Below are positions 44,701 to 54,719 of a stretch of DNA of 64,000 nt, in pieces (position 1 is the first letter of the stretch; each line of letters starts with the position of its first letter). The notes under the pieces were generated by a model. That model made no database searches and was not told the DNA's origin. It worked only from the letters and a program-made list of their open reading frames with translations. Position numbers and translations under genes: made by a program. The stretch comes from Corbicula japonica (lineage: Eukaryota; Mollusca; Bivalvia; Venerida; Cyrenidae): NCBI GenBank assembly GCA_038501625.1, contig JAZAYU010000263.1, forward strand, positions 1 through 64,000, in the 5' to 3' direction.

Positions 44701-46162
44701 CCTCTATCTCTCCTTGGTAATATGGAGTGTTAATGATTATTTTAGCAGTTGGAACAGTCTTAGCTTGGCCATCGATAGTTATCATAACTATTTGCTTTCC
44801 TGACAACTGATCATCACGGACTAATTCCCTCCGGACCGCTGCTAGCTCACAGCCTGTGTCTCTAAGGACTCTCACCTCTCTGTCTCCGACATACCCTGTT
44901 CGTATGTCTAAGTTACGCTCACCTTCTAGCATCTCTATGGTACATGCTCCAGTGATGACTGGCATGGACTCGCCATTTGCTAGCTTTAGTTGGCCGTTCT
45001 CTATATTTTCGCTTATAGAAGCGCGCATGCATAATGCTGACACCTTTTTGTCATTTGCTCGGCCTTCATCATTTTTCACAGTCTTTTGATTTCCTTTTGA
45101 CCCATCGCGAAATCGGCAGTCTCGTGCAAGATGACCAACTTTGTTACAGTTGAAGCACGTCGGCCTAGAATTGCTTGTGCTAGACTTTTGTGTTGTCTCC
45201 TTATTCTGGTCATTTGGTTTGGCTGCCTTATTTGGCGTATGGCTTGCCTTGGAACTTCTGTTACATGTGATCGACCCTCCATGGGCTTCTATATATTGCT
45301 CGGCCAGCCTGGTCACATCTTCGACCGATCTTGGCATTCTTTCTTTTATGAACAGAGCCAAGTCCTGAGAACAACTTTGAATGAATTGTTCTCTAATCAA
45401 AAGATCTGACAGAGCTTTGTATGTATCATCTATCTCTGCCATCTCTGTCCATCTATTGAAATATCGCCTTAGCCTGGCGATGAACTGGAACACAGTTTCG
45501 CCCTGTAATGGCTTGCTATCTCTGAACTTCAGCCTGAACCCCTCTTCAGTCAGCTGATAGCGTCTCAACACAGCTTTCTTTAATGCTGTGTAATCGTTGG
45601 CCTCTTCTGGAGGCATGCTTGTATACACTTCCAAACCTTTGCCAGTTAATAGTGAGCTTAAACTCACAGCCCATGTGGATTCATCCCACTTCTGGCTCTT
45701 GGCAAAGCGTTCAAAACGTTCTATATAAGCGTCCATATCATCTTTAGACTCTTCAAATTTCGGCAGCTTAGGTCGCAAAGACTTGCTGTTCACAAACTCT
45801 GTTGTTGATACAGCCTTGTCACCTAACTCAGCCTTTAGACGGAGGAGCTCAATCTCTCTGTCTTTCATCTCAAGCTCGTATCGCCGTTGTTCATCAAGAC
45901 GTCGTTCTTCGATTTCTTGCTGCTCCTTCTGAAGTAGCGCCTCTTCCTTGCGAATTTGGGCTTTGCGTTCTAGACGCTGCGCTTCGGCTTCTTGCTCATC
46001 CTTGCGAATTTGGGCTTCGCGTTCGAAGCGTTCCATCTCCCGACGCTGAGCACGCTCTTCTCTTTCATGGTACTCAGCCTCCTTCTTTTCAACGTATGTT
46101 GAAAGCTCTGAGCCTTTCAGCCCAAGCCTTTCGCCTAGCGTTATCCACTTTTCGTAGTCCAT
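41714..46162 (-). CDS. Gag-Pol polyprotein, element B (Ty3/Gypsy, integrase before RT)
   Basis: 1482 codons, uninterrupted, same domain order and catalytic motifs as element A. Capsid-like Gag, the integrase core, reverse transcriptase and RNase H are virtually identical to A. Differences concentrate in two patches: the Gag linker just before the zinc knuckle (for example TCNRSSKASH versus THNRSSKPNH) and the linker between protease and integrase (for example ETNNASILETK versus ETNTSILESK, one codon longer in B). Elsewhere only scattered changes, such as KIIINT for KVSINT after the protease. Driven by LTR 3. Confidence 0.95.
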   Translation of the reverse strand: MDYEKWITLGERLGLKGSELSTYVEKKEAEYHEREERAQRREMERFEREAQIRKDEQEAEAQRLERKAQIRKEEALLQKEQQEIEERRLDEQRRYELEMKDREIELLRLKAELGDKAVSTTEFVNSKSLRPKLPKFEESKDDMDAYIERFERFAKSQKWDESTWAVSLSSLLTGKGLEVYTSMPPEEANDYTALKKAVLRRYQLTEEGFRLKFRDSKPLQGETVFQFIARLRRYFNRWTEMAEIDDTYKALSDLLIREQFIQSCSQDLALFIKERMPRSVEDVTRLAEQYIEAHGGSITCNRSSKASHTPNKAAKPNDQNKETTQKSSTSNSRPTCFNCNKVGHLARDCRFRDGSKGNQKTVKNDEGRANDKKVSALCMRASISENIENGQLKLANGESMPVITGACTIEMLEGERNLDIRTGYVGDREVRVLRDTGCELAAVRRELVRDDQLSGKQIVMITIDGQAKTVPTAKIIINTPYYQGEIEVMVPKSLICDLVLGNIPGVLDKPDPTWTKHQETNNASILETKVAAVMTRAQAKKAEQPVSALNVPTPSCSSEINVNSLKRAQKEDTSLNKLWSHALISKEMMTKGGHKYRYEDRKGVLYRIFEQKRSSNIVETIQIVVPSSFRKRVMELAHESIVGGHLSAKKTEDRIMTSFYWPGITSDVTRFCRSCDICQKTIPKGRVTKVPLGQMPIIDVPFHRVAVDLIGPITPVSDRGNRYILTVVDYATRYPEAVALPRIETERVAEALLDIFSRVGFPTEMLSDRGSQFTSDMMREVNRLVSVKQLFTTPYNPKCNGLCERMNGVLKAMLKKMCQERPKDWDRYLSAVLFAYREVPQASTGFSPFELLYGRTVRGPMQALKELWTEQETPEARNTYEFVLNLKQRLEETCKVARESLKESQQSYKHHYDKSSRPRSLKVGDKVLVLLPTNNNKMMLQWKGPYEVVEVVNKMDYRVKVENRIATYHINLLKRYEVRTDVVSATVAIIEPEIDDDLGAVDDENLLQLPNVTAGETYKDVQISNELSLEQRDQTLKLVKEFSDIFTEQPGCTSLAEHRVELTSTAPVRVKQYPIPYAKRKDVEVEVQAMLEANIIEPATSEYNSPIVMVRKKDGSNRFCIDFRKLNAVTKFDTEPMGNVDDIMAKLTADKYFTKVDLAKGYWQIPVAEDCRQYTAFTTESGTYQFRKMPFGMMNSGATFNRMMRKLLAGCHNTDNYVDDVLGHTVSWEQHLDMLRDLFARIRSAGLTVKPSKCLIGFSNIGFTGHMVGNGILQMEEEKLEKIRQAEVPVTKRQVRAFLGLASYYRRFIPSFAETAAPLTDLTKKGQPNKVNWGMAQDKAFKSLKDQLTRAPILRLPDFERKFILQCDASENGIGAALLQHHDDGLFPTAFASKKLLSRERNYSVIERECLAIVFGIRKFQKYLYGTQFVIQTDHNALSYIQKSKIENSRIMRWALFLQNYNFTIQAIKGSENFLADYLSRQ

Positions 46163-46212
46163 ATTTGGCTATATAGTTGAGAAAGCACAGCTGATGATAC
46201 CTTCTGTTAACT

Positions 46213-46230
46213 ATCCCGGACGAGCCCCCA
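46213..46230 (-). other. Primer-binding site (tRNA-Pro), element B
   Basis: Same 18-nt tRNA-Pro complement, 3 nt from LTR 3. Confidence 0.9.
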
Positions 46231-46233
46231 ATT

Positions 46234-47252
46234 TGTCAAGAGCTACCGAGAGAACCTATGTCTTTATTGAAGACTGTTCAATCTTTTAGCTTTGAACAAT
46301 ATAAAAGGGTTTGTTAACAAGGTGGCGATGCCTTAGACTGTGGTTTATATACCAACTATATAGTAATTTTTCTCAAGCTACTTTGCTTATATGATTGAAA
46401 TGAAATGTTGAGCTATGTGATTTAAAATGATTTTTATTGAAAACTAATTAGAGTTGATCACAGACGTTTTGGTCTCAACAAGTTTCTTTATAAGCCACGA
46501 CTTTCTATGGACTATATCTATGAGCTATCTACTGAGCAGCTTCAACTCTGTGGACGTAAGCCACTACTTTTATGTTGGAACTATGAATTCCAGCTGTATG
46601 GAGTTCCAACTCCTATAAACTCTAGGAATCTTGACAACAGATTGTTCGATCTATGCTGCCTTCTCAGAGAAGCTGGGCTTCGTAAGAGACTACGGCAGCA
46701 GTCGAAGGAACCGTACACTGTATATCAGATTCAGCTATTTGTGTTACAACACTACTATTGTACTACGTACTAAGTAACCTCTCTGAGGAGCAAGCTCACA
46801 CAGAGAACGCGGAAACCTTTCGGTAGCACAAATATTGGCCTCGCTAACTACTTTAAGCCAGCCAGTTGGCCTCGCTATCTATCTTAAGCCAGCCAGTGTT
46901 GTATTTACACAACGTCTTAGTTGCTGTTAAACAACTTCTTGTTCCAAAAGTTGAAACCGACCCCTTTATATTTACCTTATATTTGACAACACAATGGTTA
47001 CAAGCTATAATACAATTTTACATAGGACCAAAACGTCTTCAAAACGTCTTAAAATCACAATTTCACTAAATGTTAAAACTTTCACAAAATGACATTATCT
47101 ATGTCTAGCAAAATTGTCAGTGAATCAATCTGCGTGATTAAAACAATTTTACTCTAATCATTACAATTATTATACATGAATGTATGATTTCATATATATA
47201 TATATTAAATATACATATATAATAACACAGACAATTACAATCATTCCTGACA
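46234..47252 (-). repeat. LTR 3 (5' LTR of element B)
   Basis: 1019 bp, identical to LTR 2 apart from a shorter AT run. TATA at 46963-46970 and AATAAA at 46263-46268 on the minus strand. Confidence 0.93.
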
Positions 47253-48244
47253 CTGATATGGAATGATATTGCCCTTTCCTGCGAGCAAACCTGCACCCAG
47301 AGGATAATATGCTGGACCATGATTAATTAAATTTACCACAAGACTCAGAAGTACATGTAGTGGTTTTCAATTTAAAGCTGTGTTACACTTATTAGTTATT
47401 CAGAATTTTTTTCAGCTTATTAATTTTAGTCATTAGGGTCTCATATTATTATTATTGGGGATTTAATGTGCTATTTAAATAAGTGTCCATGTGTTGTAAA
47501 TAAAATTGGTCAGAATCTAAGACTTAGGGACTGAAAACAAAAATCAATGTTGTAATTTAACTGAAAATTTAAGTACAACAAATATATTAAATCATGAAAT
47601 AGTGTCTGATTTAAGTTCTTTAAGTGCAACTTTTCATATTTTCATAACTAAACTCGTTTTGGACTTTAACCATGTTACATAATCTAATCAGCAAGACACT
47701 GATCTTATCAGTAGATCAGCAGGGGGTGTCATAAATATCCTTTTGAAGATAAGTAGTTCACTTTGTGAGAGATTAAAGATGTGATAATTTAGGGTAGAAG
47801 TGTTGTTTTAAGGAACTGACTTGGGGTTATTTATACTATTTCATGCTATCAGTGTAGTAAGAGACTTTTAATTTATTTAATTTTCTTCTCAACTGTAATA
47901 AGTGCAAGTTGTGTTTTTTTCAAGCCAGAGGAAAGTTGAAAACAAATTAAAAATTATATTATTTTCTAATGATTCAATTTAATTGTAAAAAAACTTCAAA
48001 AAGCAGATATCTAAAGATAAAACATTATTTCAATAGAACAATTGATTTTTTGTAACATCCTTGTGAAAAAAGCATCATTATGGCATTATTAAATGTTACT
48101 AAAAGAGTAAAAGTAATTGTTGTGACTACTGCATCATAGATAAATAAGTGCTTAAAACATAATAAAATGCTTCACATTCATGACCTTATGCATAATTATT
48201 TAATTTTAAAAATAAACCGATAATAGGAAATAAATGTATATGAT
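47253..48244. other. No gene recognised
   Basis: Right flank of the LTR pair. AT-rich sequence without motifs or ORFs of note. Confidence 0.4.
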
Positions 48245-48370
48245 TTAACCCATTCCTCCATCTTTACGCATTTTTACGCATGAACCACCTGTATAGATCT
48301 AGATCAGCCGGCACATCTATGCAGTCTGATCAGGATCTGCACTGGTCGCATTTTGGTCAGAAATAACCTA
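48245..48370. repeat. Fragment of TTAA foldback MITE family
   Basis: Left end 'ttaacccattcctccat' and the body 'gatctgcactggtcgcattt' match 52888-53126. The right terminal repeat is not found, so it is a truncated copy. Confidence 0.6.
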
Positions 48371-49456
48371 ACGTAAATTTTATAGATTTAGGCTTTATAA
48401 TATTTTCTATATGTTATTGGTAAAAATTTAAGTTTATCATACTTCTTTGTTTGACAATATTATTGTTCAGTGTATTTGGTTTATTTTTGACAGACTAAGT
48501 AAATTATCTGTGGAACTTATTGCTATTAATATACAAAGAAATTTCCTTTTGTAACTTTTACGGTTTTATCAGCTTGGCTGTATAATGACAGGTATTTGAT
48601 TAACTTAGTGTCAAGCCACAGACTGATTAGGGTTTTAGGGGTTTTATATTTGCATATTTGTTACATAGAATTTTATTGGTTATTTAAGAAAACCTTTATT
48701 TTTATATCTATAGAATAATTTGTCTTAATAGAACATAAGTAGGAAAAACAACTTGGAAATTTGTAACTTCATTTTAAGTCTTCAGAATAACTTCTGGAAT
48801 ATCACTTGGACAATTATATTGGGATATATGGAATTTTGGAATACTGGATACATAAAGAATAAGAACTATATGCTGTGTTGTATTATTTTGACATCATAAA
48901 GTAAATTTATGGAAAGTACTGCTGTTTCCCTCTGCTAAGTAACTGGCAGAGTGGACCCCTGGACTGAGTGAATGTTATAGAGGTGTGTCTTTGCATGGGC
49001 ATTGAGCTAATTAATTCCCCAAATCCCCGGTCAGCCTCTAATGCTGAAGTAGACCCAGTGTAGACCCCAAAGAAAAACAACAACAACAATCTCTCTCACT
49101 TCATTCCGGTCGCAGGTCCATTATAGACTTTTGCATACATGCAGAGACAATGCAGAAGTTTTTTCTTGTATGTTTCTTATTTAATAAGTGAGCAGGTCCA
49201 CGACTTCCCCTTAAACTAGAAACTTCTCTCTGTTCTCACAACCTAAGCTATTCCCAGCTTACCTACTCCATGGAATAAGGTTGTTATCCATATGTGAACA
49301 ATGTAGATCCAGAACAACCAGCACAGCTGTGCCATCTTGTCGGGATCTACACTTCACTCTTTAATTCAATAGATAATTTCTGAATAAGAAAAAAAAAAGT
49401 GTAGATCCAGATCATATAGTGAGGATATGTTATATTTATTCATAGTACACCTTTTT
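48371..49456. other. No gene recognised
   Basis: AT-rich; includes a further 'gtagatccagaacaaccagc' family fragment at about 49300-49360. The 60-codon ORFs have no motif. Confidence 0.4.
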
Positions 49457-51869
49457 ATGCCCCCGCCATGAAATGGCTACGGCAATTAAGAGTTGCTCCT
49501 GTCCGTCCGTCCGATATTCTCGTGAACGCAACTTCTCCTACACTACTGGTGGGAATTTAATGAAACTTGACCACAATGCTTGGCCTGATATGTTGTTGTG
49601 CATGAAGGTGGGGTTTCGCTCTTACATGTTCCGTTCAGAAGTTATGGCCCTTTGATACTTCCATTTACATTAGTTTTAATGGGAGTGTATCTCGTGAACG
49701 CAACTCCTCCTACACTACTGGTGGGAATTTAATGAAACTTGACCACAATGCTTGGCCTGATATGTTGTTGTGCATAAAGGTGGGGATTCGCTCTTACATG
49801 TTCCGTTCAGAAGTTATGGCCCTTTGATACTTCCATTTACATTAGTTTTAATAGGAGTATATCTCGTAAACGCAACATCTCCTACACTACTGGTGGGAAT
49901 TTAATGAAACTTGACCACAATGCTTGGCCTGATATGTTGTTGTGCATGAAGGTGGGGTTTCGCTCTTACATGTTCCGTTCAGAAGTTATGGCCCTTTGAT
50001 ACTTCCATTTACATTAGTTTTAATAGGAGTGTATCTCGTGAACGCAACTCCTCCTACACCTCTGCTGGGAATTTGATAAAACTTTACCACAATGCTTGGC
50101 CTGATATGTTGTTGTGCATAAAGGTGGGGTTTTGCTCTTACATGTTCCGTTCAGAAGTTATGGCCCTTTGATACTTCCATTTACATTAGTTTTAATAGGA
50201 ATATATCTTGTTTCCTTTATTTTGTGTGAAGCAAAATATGCATTTTGCCCATAACTTTAAAACTTCTTGAGATACTGCCTTGAAACTTGAAATATAATTT
50301 TACCATCAAAATCTACATCAAAACCAAAAAGACCCATAAGCCTGCTTCCAATATTTTTCAAATTATGCCCCTTTTTCACTTACATGTTCTGTTTTGTGTT
50401 AAGAAAAATATACACTTTGCCCTTAACTTCGTTTGGAATGGAGGGATTTCAAAATAACTTGGCACAAATGTTCAACATAACAAGGCGGTGTGTCATGACA
50501 ATACCCATGCCTGTAGGTCCAAGGTCAAGGTCACTGTAACTAAAAATAGAATTTTCTTGCAAAATCTTGTCCGCTCTGTAACTTTGTTATTTCTTATTGG
50601 ATTTTTGAATAACTTGGTATAATTGTTCACCATATCAAGACGGTATGTCACATACATGCCCAAGCCTTTAGGTCGAAAGTCAAGGTCACTGTTACTAAAA
50701 ATAGAATTTTCTTGTCCGGGCTGTTACTTTGTTATGAATGAAGGGATTTCAAAATAACTTGGCACAAATGTTCACCATGACAGGGCGATGTGTCGCGTAC
50801 CATGCCCATGCCTGTCGGTCAAAGGTCAAGGTCACCATTACTAAAAATAGAATTCTCTTGTCCGGGCTGTTACTTTGTTATGAATGGAGGGATTTCAAAA
50901 TAACTTTGCACAAATGTTCACTATGACAAGGCAGTGTGTCTGCACAATACCCAAGCCTGAAGGTCCAAGGTCAAGGTCACTGTTATTAAAAATAGAATTT
51001 TCTTGTCCGGGCTGTAACTTCATTATTAATGGAGGGACTTCAAAATAACTTTACACAAATGTTCACCATGACAGGGCGGTGTATCACGTACCATGCCCAT
51101 GCCTGTAGGTCAAGGTCACTGTTACCAAAAAAAATAGAATTCTCTTGTCCGGGCTGTAACTTTGTTTGGAATAGATTGATTTCAAAATAACTTGACACAA
51201 ATGTTCACCATTACAAGATGGTGTGTCCCGTACCATGCCCATGCCTGTAGGTCCAAAGTCAAGGTCACTGTTACTAAAGTAGAATTTTCTTGTCAGGGTT
51301 GTAACTATGTTAGGAATAGAGTAATTTCAAAATAACATGGCAGAAATGTTCACCATGACAAGGTGGTGAGTCGTGTACCATGTCCATGCCTGTAGGTCCA
51401 AGGTCAAGGTCACTGTTACTAAAAATAGAATTTCCATGTCCGGGCTATAACTGTTTTGAATGGAGGGTTTTCAAAATAACATGGCACAAATGTTCACCAT
51501 GACAAGGCGGTGTGTTGCGTACATTACCCATGTCTGTAAGTCCAGGGTCAAGGTCACAGTTACTAAAACTTGAATTTACTTGTTCGGGCTATAACTTCTT
51601 TTTGAAGGAAGGGATTTCAAAATAACTTGGCACAAATGTTCACTATGACATTGCATTGCATTGCCACCAACTTCTTCACAGACTTTTCCGTAATGAGAAG
51701 ACAACAGTGCCACAAATACAAATAATTTACTTGATCATCAAGTTTATGCATATTCTTATAATTACTCGAACATCACTGTCTTTGAAATGCTATTATTCCC
51801 ATCATTGCACTTTAGTGTCTGAAAACAATGCGTAGCGGGGGCATCCGTGTCCTATGGACACATTTCTAG
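49457..51869 (+). mobile_element. Non-autonomous Helitron-like composite element with two internal tandem arrays
   Basis: Left end 'atgcccccgc' is inverted at 51835-51844 ('gcgggggcat'). Inside are four copies of a 172-bp repeat (starting near 49519, 49691, 49863 and 50035, 'ctcgtgaacgcaac') and about nine copies of a 143-147 bp repeat ('ggatttcaaaataacttggc..aggtcaaggtcactg', about 50435-51660). The right end is a hairpin, GTGTCC-TAT-GGACAC (51847-51861), then 'attt' and CTAG (51866-51869) followed by T. Hairpin plus CTRR before a T is the Helitron 3' signature. A second right end lies at 20537. No Rep/helicase ORF here. Confidence 0.65.
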
Positions 51870-52887
51870 TTTTATCATACATTATAAAGCATAGGCAAAC
51901 ATTTCAACTTTTGTTTCCAGCAGACAGCAAAATATAATTATATATTCATGCATCAACTTTGTCTTTTCACACTTTTTAAACACCTTACTTCTTTTTCAGG
52001 GCAACAAGAAAAAGAACTTGTAGTGTTTTATGAATGGATATGGAAACTTATATTTCGACACATCACTCAAAAAGAAATCCATTACGACTAAACATCTTGC
52101 AACTGTCTAGATGGACTGTGTTGTACAACAGATTTGATTATTATCAAAATATATAGTGAATGTCGCTATGCAGACTTATGATGTGGAAAGTATTTTGTTT
52201 GAATCTTGAGAAAGTGAAAGAAATTGAAATTAACAATGCATTCTTGAAGATATTGGATAAAATATTAAAACTTTATGAAGTTGTCAAGAATATTTCCACA
52301 AGCCAGCAGCCAGTGGAGCCTTGTACGTCGAACAGTCTAAAGTGTTATTATTATGCAAACATCAAGGCATATTCCAGCAAGAAACTACTTAATTTAAGCT
52401 ATTGATTGAAGACTCCTCTGAAGAATACTACTTCCCAAGCAGGACAGAAACCTCACAGTCTTTCATTGATACCTAGTTGCCAGCAAAAATAAAGCAAGAA
52501 TTCTGTCTCAAGCAAAAATTATGTGTTTCACATGTCAGTCAGCACTTTCCTGTAATGTCTCCTCGCCAAAGCATCCAGCAGCCACAGAACTAAATAATTC
52601 AACTGTTGAGCCGGCATCCAGAGATCCAGATTTGCGAGTGAAGCAGAAAACAGCAAGTCTGCATCCAGTGGCAACCAGCAGTTAATGAATCATCTTTAAA
52701 ACATCTTAAAGACACTAAACTACATAGCTGATACACATAATTAATTTAACTTGAATTTATCTAATTAAATCTCATAAAGAAAACGGGGCTGCTCTTTTAC
52801 TGTTTACCGTGTATTACATAAATATTAACATCCATTATTTTGTCTCAAAATAGTTTGGGGGATCATCTAGTCATTGCCAAGAGTTGT
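51870..52887. other. No gene recognised
   Basis: An 81-codon ORF (52160-52405) contains a helical stretch (EKVKEIEINNAFLKILDKIL) but no recognisable domain; a possible acceptor 'ctttttcag' at about 52000 precedes it. Not enough to call a gene. Confidence 0.3.
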
Positions 52888-53126
52888 TTAACTCTTTCCT
52901 CCATATATACGCATTTTTACGCATGTGCGACCAGTGTAGATCCAGATCAGCACATCTGTGTGCATCTTATCAGGATCTGCACTGGTCGCATTCTGGTCAG
53001 AAATAACCTAATGAATCAAAAAGCGAACAGTTTAGATCCTGATCAGACAGTACGGATGTGCTGGCTGATCTGGATCTAAACTGTTTGCCCAAGCAATAAA
53101 GGTGTATCTATGGAGGAAAGGGTTAA
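52888..53126. mobile_element. piggyBac-type foldback MITE, copy 1
   Basis: 239 bp flanked by TTAA on both sides. Terminal inverted repeats about 22 bp: CTCTTTCCTCCATATATACGC left, and CCCTTTCCTCCATAGATACA reading in from the right. The interior is largely self-complementary (for example 'gtagatccagatcag' and 'ctgatctggatctaaac'). TTAA target sites are characteristic of piggyBac transposases. Non-coding. Confidence 0.75.
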
Positions 53127-53404
53127 CCCTATGCATTTACTTCATAGATACAACTTTGTACTATGTACTTTCAATGTTTTTTAGCTTGATTATTCAAAGA
53201 ATAGGACTGTGACTCTCTAGGCAACCTGCAATGCTATAAGCAAGGTATTTCTGATATGATGACATGTACTTCTCTGTTGTTTTTGTGATATTAAAATATT
53301 TTTTTTCTAACTACTGTTTGTATTGTTATTTTCTATATCAAGATTGAATATGAAACAAATCTAAATCTATATGTAATCCTGATGTTTTTACATAAAAATG
53401 GGAT

Positions 53405-53633
53405 TTAACCTTTTACTCCATAGATACGCCTTTGTTGCATGAACCAACATAGTCGATCACTATCAACGAGCACATTTGATTCGGATCAACACTGTTCGCA
53501 TTTCTTAGTTTATTTCTAATCAAGATGTGACCAGTGCAGATCCAGATCCAACCACAAATATGTGCAGGCTGATCTGGATCAACACTGCAAACTCTTTTAA
53601 GCCTGTATACCAGTATGTGAAGTAAATGGTTAA
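53405..53633. mobile_element. piggyBac-type foldback MITE, copy 2 (diverged)
   Basis: 229 bp between TTAA sites. Ends CCTTTTACTCCATAGATACG and, from the right, CCATTTACTTCACATAC; body carries the same 'gatccagatc' palindromes. The 74-codon minus ORF is repeat-derived. Confidence 0.65.
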
Positions 53634-54719
53634 ACATAGTTGTGTAATGTATAATTTACAGTAAGACTGCATGATCTGGTCTTATTTAAAAAGGTTCTTT
53701 TTTCCTTTTGCCAAAGACAAATAATGATAATGGGGATACCACGGTTAACATCATCTCACTTTGATCACTATTATTTGGTGCACCAGTGAATCTTTACAGC
53801 CTTAAAGCCATAATATTTTTTAACTATTCCACTCACTTTGTTGTCTGCATTTTGCTCTAGTCAAAGACACAGATTCGCATAGCTCTTTAACTGATCTAGT
53901 AAATCTCATTTTGATATGTGGACTGGACGAGAATTACTTCACGTAACAAATCGCTATTTTCACTTGATATAAGCCACCATATTGTAGCTGATAATTACGT
54001 GTTGACTGGATTTTAATCATGTTTACATCACTTTTAATCGATCTTCATGTTATTATGTTATTTTGATATACTTCTTGAACACATTGACTAAATTATCACA
54101 TCTTTTTAAGGCCCTTATGTGATCGGCATTTCAAATTTGTATGTTTGCTTTCTGCAGGCTAAGGCACTTTGAACGGTTACATGGTCCAATTTTGGTGATT
54201 TTGATTGTTATATCAATAAGTAAATAGTGAACCTGAGTTTAATGATAAAGAATATGCATCTTTCTTTAAATTAATGCAATTCAAATTTGTATTTAACATT
54301 CATTAAAAAAGCTTTAATGATAGACAAAATTGATGAAGGCTTTCGGTATCAAAAATGGCGATCTTGTGATTCAAGATAACGCAGGCCGCGTGCATAGGCG
54401 AGAAAATGCGATGATGCATATCTACTTACATATAATATAGGTCTTTGCTGTAGTAAGTGTACATTAGATTTTTAAAATGAGCACTCTAAATATTATAGTT
54501 ATATAATAATAATAGACAGACGCCCATATGATCTGCTAAGGACTTCTTTAAATAAACACAAAAACACATACACACACACACACTAGTAAGTGTAAAAAAA
54601 ACACAACCTTTTATTATATATACTGAAAAGCCAATTCAGATGCAGCAAATTTGTGCCCATCTTACATAAACCTGAACATAATTCAGGAAAGAAATAAAAA
54701 CAAGGAATTAACAGATTAT
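53634..54719. other. No gene recognised
   Basis: Ordinary AT-rich sequence; a short CA run near 54570. No supportable ORF. Confidence 0.4.

Larger units (their letters stand above)
35028..47252 (-). mobile_element. Tandem pair of Gmr1-like Ty3/Gypsy LTR retrotransposons sharing the middle LTR
   Basis: Structure LTR (35028-36047), internal A, LTR (40629-41649), internal B, LTR (46234-47252), all on the minus strand. LTRs begin TGTC on both strands (TG..CA) and differ only by a 1-bp indel and an AT-run length. Both internals have a tRNA-Pro primer site, one gag-pol ORF and a purine tract. The outer flanks ('ttatttg' left, 'ctgatat' right) show no 4-6 bp target duplication. The domain order is Gag-PR-IN-RT-RH, not the usual Ty3/Gypsy order. 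Identical LTRs and open frames mean recent insertion and possible activity. Confidence 0.95.

Noticed and set aside
36195..46176. Plus-strand ORFs (up to 191 codons) opposite the Gypsy gag-pol genes
   Set aside because: Antisense shadows of conserved coding sequence, identical in both copies because the elements are identical.
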